Shown here one piece after another: positions 5,971-8,064 of a stretch of 8,064 bases of DNA. Below the pieces are notes generated by a model that ran no database searches, was not told the origin of the DNA, and saw only the letters and a list, made by a program, of their open reading frames with translations. This DNA is from Pyrodictiaceae archaeon (GTDB lineage: Archaea; Thermoproteota; Thermoprotei_A; Sulfolobales; Pyrodictiaceae), in contig JALTYD010000278.1 in NCBI GenBank assembly GCA_027046525.1, positions 1-8,064 of the forward strand, written 5' to 3'. The number at the start of each line of letters is the position of its first letter. Position 1 is the stretch's first letter. Made by a program: the position numbers and the translations under genes.

Positions 5971-5983
5971 GTCTCTTAACATA

Positions 5984-5998
5984 TTAATTCTGAATTAA
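5984..5998. terminator. AT-rich palindrome between convergent genes, possible bidirectional terminator
   Basis: TTAATTC-T-GAATTAA is a perfect seven-base palindrome in the 32-base gap between two convergent stop codons. As RNA it could form a six-base stem with a three-base loop, but the stem is weak at high temperature and no long U-tract follows. Termination is suggested mainly by position. Confidence 0.3.
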
Positions 5999-6002
5999 CG
6001 AA

Positions 6003-7013
6003 TTATTTAGAGGATAACCATGTCTTCAATACAGGTGCAACTATTAGTGGTAATATTATAGTAGCATCACCGTGTATTACTACGTGTTTAGCATTAGGTT
6101 TTATTTTGCTCCAGCTTATAGCCTCTCTTGTATGTGCACCACTTAGACTACCATCGTATTCAACAGATGTTGTGATATACACTGTACATTCGTATCCGTC
6201 TCTGAACTGTGCCCACCATATTGCGTGGTGTTTACTTATACCACCACCAAGGATTAGAGCTGACGCCTTCTTAGAGGAAAAGAACAATTTAGCTAGAAGA
6301 TCTTCATCCATGAACAAGTCTATCTGCAGATCTTTGTTTACTTGCATATAGGTGAATAGAGCGGTGCCAAAAGCACCATCAAGAAATCCAGGAACTATTA
6401 TCGGTATCTTGTTAGAGTAGGCTGTATAGAGAATCGAGTCTCTAGGTAGAGTAGATCCTATTTCCCATAAGATCTCGTACACACTCCAGACTTTCTCTCT
6501 ATCTAGTTTATCGAGTACTCTATAAACAACTTTTTCGACTAAAGGACCATAGTTCTCCGAAGGAATATAGATGTTTCCTAGTCTATGTATACCAGCATCT
6601 CGGAGAGTTTTATCATCTGCTTCGAAATAACCTTTATAGTATGTACCTCCACTACTCCTAGCTATATCGTGGTCAATACTACCACATGTAGTTATAACTA
6701 GGTTAAAGATTTTCTCTTCAATTAGTTGTCTAAGTATACCGCGTAGCCCAGTAGCTACTAAATTAGCTGTAAATGTCAAAACACGCAAATCAGAAGAGGG
6801 AAGGCATTCTTTTAGGATACTAGCACCACGTGATAGATGACCAGCCATAAACCCGTGAATTTTACTATATATTTCCTCAACCAGCAACGATATATCTATC
6901 GAGGGATCTATATACACATCTTCAACTCTATCTTCCAAGAATTTTTCTCTCAATCTCCTCCACCATAAATTTACAATATATCTAACATATTCTATTATAG
7001 AGTCCTTCTCCAC
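6003..7013 (-). CDS. dys: Deoxyhypusine synthase
   Basis: The enzyme transfers the aminobutyl group of spermidine, using NAD, to one lysine of translation factor aIF5A, making deoxyhypusine. The 336-residue length fits the family. Signatures are the N-terminal helical segment with MAGHLSRGASIL at 56-67, TANLVATGLRG at 82-92, the HDIARSSGGTYYKGYF stretch at 115-130, RLGNIYIPSENYG at 144-156, PIIVPGFLDGAFG at 204-216, GGGISKHH at 256-263, EYDGSLSGAHTREAISW at 285-301, and Lys303 in WSKI, matching the lysine (human Lys329) that carries the covalent intermediate. GDATIILPLIVAP at 315-327 closes the core. All expected catalytic elements are present. The start is GTG 7013; there is no later in-frame start before Met56. 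A TATA-like element at about 7034-7039 suggests a leaderless transcript. It is monocistronic, and the aIF5A gene is not in the window. Confidence 0.96.
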   Translation of the reverse strand: MEKDSIIEYVRYIVNLWWRRLREKFLEDRVEDVYIDPSIDISLLVEEIYSKIHGFMAGHLSRGASILKECLPSSDLRVLTFTANLVATGLRGILRQLIEEKIFNLVITTCGSIDHDIARSSGGTYYKGYFEADDKTLRDAGIHRLGNIYIPSENYGPLVEKVVYRVLDKLDREKVWSVYEILWEIGSTLPRDSILYTAYSNKIPIIVPGFLDGAFGTALFTYMQVNKDLQIDLFMDEDLLAKLFFSSKKASALILGGGISKHHAIWWAQFRDGYECTVYITTSVEYDGSLSGAHTREAISWSKIKPNAKHVVIHGDATIILPLIVAPVLKTWLSSK

Positions 7014-7032
7014 TACTATGAACCATTTATAA

Positions 7033-7041
7033 CATTATAGA
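7033..7041 (-). promoter_or_regulatory. TATA-box-like element for deoxyhypusine synthase
   Basis: Leftwards the bases read TCTATAATG. The TATAAT core is about 23-25 bases before GTG 7013, which predicts a leaderless or nearly leaderless transcript. A second candidate, TTATAAAT at 7025-7032, is too close to the start to serve it. Confidence 0.4.
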
Positions 7042-7071
7042 TATTAGATAAGATAGATAAGTAGATAGATA
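7040..7071. repeat. Cluster of GATA tetranucleotides in a divergent promoter
   Basis: Six GATA units occur within 32 bases (at 7040, 7047, 7052, 7056, 7064 and 7068), two pairs being directly tandem. The cluster lies between the putative TATA boxes of two divergent genes. It may be a slippage-prone simple repeat or a set of binding sites; nothing else in the sequence decides between these. Confidence 0.5.
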
Positions 7072-7074
7072 GAA

Positions 7075-7092
7075 GCGCGAAATATAATATAT
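7075..7092 (+). promoter_or_regulatory. BRE and TATA promoter of the nuclease-like gene
   Basis: GCGCGAAA followed by an AT-only TATA stretch (AATATAATATAT, 7081-7092) resembles a complete archaeal promoter. Transcription would start near 7112, leaving a leader of about 23 bases that contains GAGGG at 7124-7128 before the TTG start at 7135. Confidence 0.55.
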
Positions 7093-7134
7093 GAAGCTCT
7101 TATAGTTATTGTATCGAGATTCTGAGGGTTACAA

Positions 7135-7848
7135 TTGGGATCTGCTAAGAAAAGATGGCTTGCAAGCGAGAGACTAGCATTTAGAATTCTAGAGAGTCAA
7201 GGATATAACATACTTGAACACCACAAAAAGATAAAAATAGATGATGTAGAAGTTACTGAAGTTGATGCTATAGCTATAGATAGAAATGGACAGAAATATG
7301 CCGTAGAAGTAAAAGCTGGAAAAATAGATGTACAAGGTGTTAGACAGGCATACACTAATGCTCTCTTGCTGGGCGCTAAGCCGCTCGTTATTGCTAGAGG
7401 CTTTGCAGATGACTCTGCTAGAAAGCTAGCTGAGAATTTAGATGTGAAAGTTATTGAACTAGATGATGTTTTCTTAGTAGATGCAACAGAACTAGAGCAT
7501 CTAGTCTATACTGCTACATTAGAAGCTTTTTCTGAAGCACTCCTACTGTTACTCGATACTTCAATAAAAATTAATCCTGCAGAAATTGATATAGTAAAAG
7601 CCCTCGCTGAATCCAATAGCCTTAAAGAAGCTGCAAAAAAAGCTAATGCAGATCTTGAAAAAGTAGCTAGAATAGTAGAATTCTTAAGGTCAAATATTCC
7701 ACTTGCACGTCGAGGAGGATTTAAAGGTCTTAGACTATCTGCAAGAATCCTCTATTACAAGACAAAACTCCAAGCATTGCTAGAAAGCTTGGATACAAGC
7801 TCTAGTAGGATCGAAGAACTTCTCGAGAAACTAGAGAGGATATTATAG
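7135..7848 (+). CDS. PD-(D/E)XK (RecB/Mrr-like) nuclease-family protein with C-terminal helix-turn-helix-like region
   Basis: Residues 1 to about 120 of this 237-residue protein show the restriction-endonuclease-like fold: helix with Glu12 (ASERLAFRIL), Asp44 in TEVDAIAID, the E-x-K pair Glu58/Lys60 in YAVEVKAG, and Gln71 in VRQAY, the arrangement seen in Mrr- and Holliday-junction-resolvase-like nucleases. Residues about 148-187 (IDIVKALAESNSLKEAAKKA onward) look like a winged or simple helix-turn-helix for DNA binding, followed by a basic segment (RRGGFKGLRLSARI) and a terminal helix. The active residues are intact, so DNA cleavage is plausible, but the target is unknown. Such proteins are common in crenarchaea and are usually annotated as RecB-family nucleases. 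The start is TTG 7135 with GAGGG upstream; no ATG occurs near the N-terminus. The stop is one base from the next ATG, so the two genes form an operon. Confidence 0.85.
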   Translation: MGSAKKRWLASERLAFRILESQGYNILEHHKKIKIDDVEVTEVDAIAIDRNGQKYAVEVKAGKIDVQGVRQAYTNALLLGAKPLVIARGFADDSARKLAENLDVKVIELDDVFLVDATELEHLVYTATLEAFSEALLLLLDTSIKINPAEIDIVKALAESNSLKEAAKKANADLEKVARIVEFLRSNIPLARRGGFKGLRLSARILYYKTKLQALLESLDTSSSRIEELLEKLERIL

Positions 7849-7849
7849 T

Positions 7850-8064
7850 ATGAACTACAATATCAGTAGCTTAAAGAAGAATATTAGAGAAAAGGTATGG
7901 AAAATTTTAGAAGAAAAAGGAGTAGCTTTACCACCAAAACCTATTCGTAATAGAATTCCAAATTTCATAGGAGCAAAAGAAGCAGCAGAGAACTTGTTTA
8001 AACTAGAAATATGGAAAAAAGCTAGAATAGTAAAATCTAATCCAGATTCTCCGCAGAGATGGAT
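7850..8064 (+). CDS. 5-formyltetrahydrofolate cyclo-ligase-like protein, 3' end outside the window
   Basis: Only the first 71 residues are present; the frame is open at the window edge. The N-terminal basic helix (KKNIREKVWKILEEKGVA, 9-26) and the segment RIPNFIGAKEAAENL at 35-49, followed by KARIVKSNPDSPQR at 57-70, are characteristic of archaeal members of the 5-formyltetrahydrofolate cyclo-ligase (MTHFS, COG0212) family. The bacterial and eukaryotic enzyme converts 5-formyltetrahydrofolate to 5,10-methenyltetrahydrofolate with ATP. Whether archaeal members do this, or act on another pterin or ligate a different substrate, is not settled by sequence. ATG 7850 begins one base after the upstream stop, and AGAGAGGA at 7832-7839 is a possible ribosome site, so it is co-transcribed with the nuclease-like gene. 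Confidence 0.82.
   Translation, partial: MNYNISSLKKNIREKVWKILEEKGVALPPKPIRNRIPNFIGAKEAAENLFKLEIWKKARIVKSNPDSPQRW

Noticed and set aside
6106..6351. Open frame on the + strand opposite deoxyhypusine synthase
   Set aside because: It covers the complement of the active-site region of a clear enzyme and has no features of its own.
7040..7071. GATA cluster as a CRISPR-like or transposon-end repeat
   Set aside because: The units are four bases long without spacers, and no cas genes, transposase or target duplication are present.
1..8064. Defence island, prophage or integrated element
   Set aside because: The genes are mostly recognisable housekeeping families with even composition and tight packing; no integrase, tRNA attachment site or toxin-antitoxin pair is visible. 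The lone PD-(D/E)XK protein is not enough to claim a system.

Overview
This 8.06 kb AT-rich window is a compact stretch of archaeal chromosome, most likely from a hyperthermophilic crenarchaeon related to the Desulfurococcales. The evidence is gene content: a catalytic tRNA-splicing endonuclease with a crenarchaeal-type loop insertion, deoxyhypusine synthase, an aKMT-like lysine methyltransferase, and an archaeal-type 5-formyltetrahydrofolate cyclo-ligase-like protein. Supporting signs are heavy AGA/ATA codon use, TATA-type promoters close to starts, GGTG/GAGGTGA ribosome sites and many TTG/GTG starts. A genus such as Staphylothermus would fit the base composition, but that is only a guess. 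There are no tRNA or rRNA genes, CRISPR arrays or transposons, and no gene-free stretch of 300 bases.

Layout. At 32-466 (+) lies a small helical protein of unknown function, possibly the 3' end of a longer gene. Converging on it at 482-2056 (-) is a radical SAM enzyme with a cobalamin-binding-like N-terminal domain, an unusually spaced cysteine triad and a C-terminal TRAM-like domain. A divergent promoter region separates it from a rightward group: a DUF47/PhoU-like protein (2174-2869) and the tRNA-intron endonuclease (2884-3444) as a tight pair, then a separately promoted eight-cysteine protein (3540-3968). A leftward pair follows: a UbiE-like methyltransferase (4566-5321) whose end overlaps the start of a UbiX flavin prenyltransferase (3974-4585). 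Diverging from it is the aKMT-like methyltransferase (5428-5970), which converges on deoxyhypusine synthase (6003-7013, -). A second divergent region with GATA repeats leads to a PD-(D/E)XK nuclease-like protein with a helix-turn-helix-like C-terminal region (7135-7848) and, one base later, the 5-formyltetrahydrofolate cyclo-ligase-like gene, cut by the window edge.

The genes do not form one pathway. The recurring theme is modification and maturation of RNA, protein and cofactors: tRNA intron removal, a probable RNA-modifying radical SAM enzyme, aIF5A deoxyhypusination, lysine methylation, and prenyl-FMN synthesis. The prenyl-FMN is probably used by a UbiD-type decarboxylase such as that of the archaeal anhydromevalonate phosphate route. 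The least understood items are the eight-cysteine protein, the radical SAM enzyme and the first ORF. I see no defence island or mobile system. Several start sites deserve correction, most clearly that of the eight-cysteine protein.
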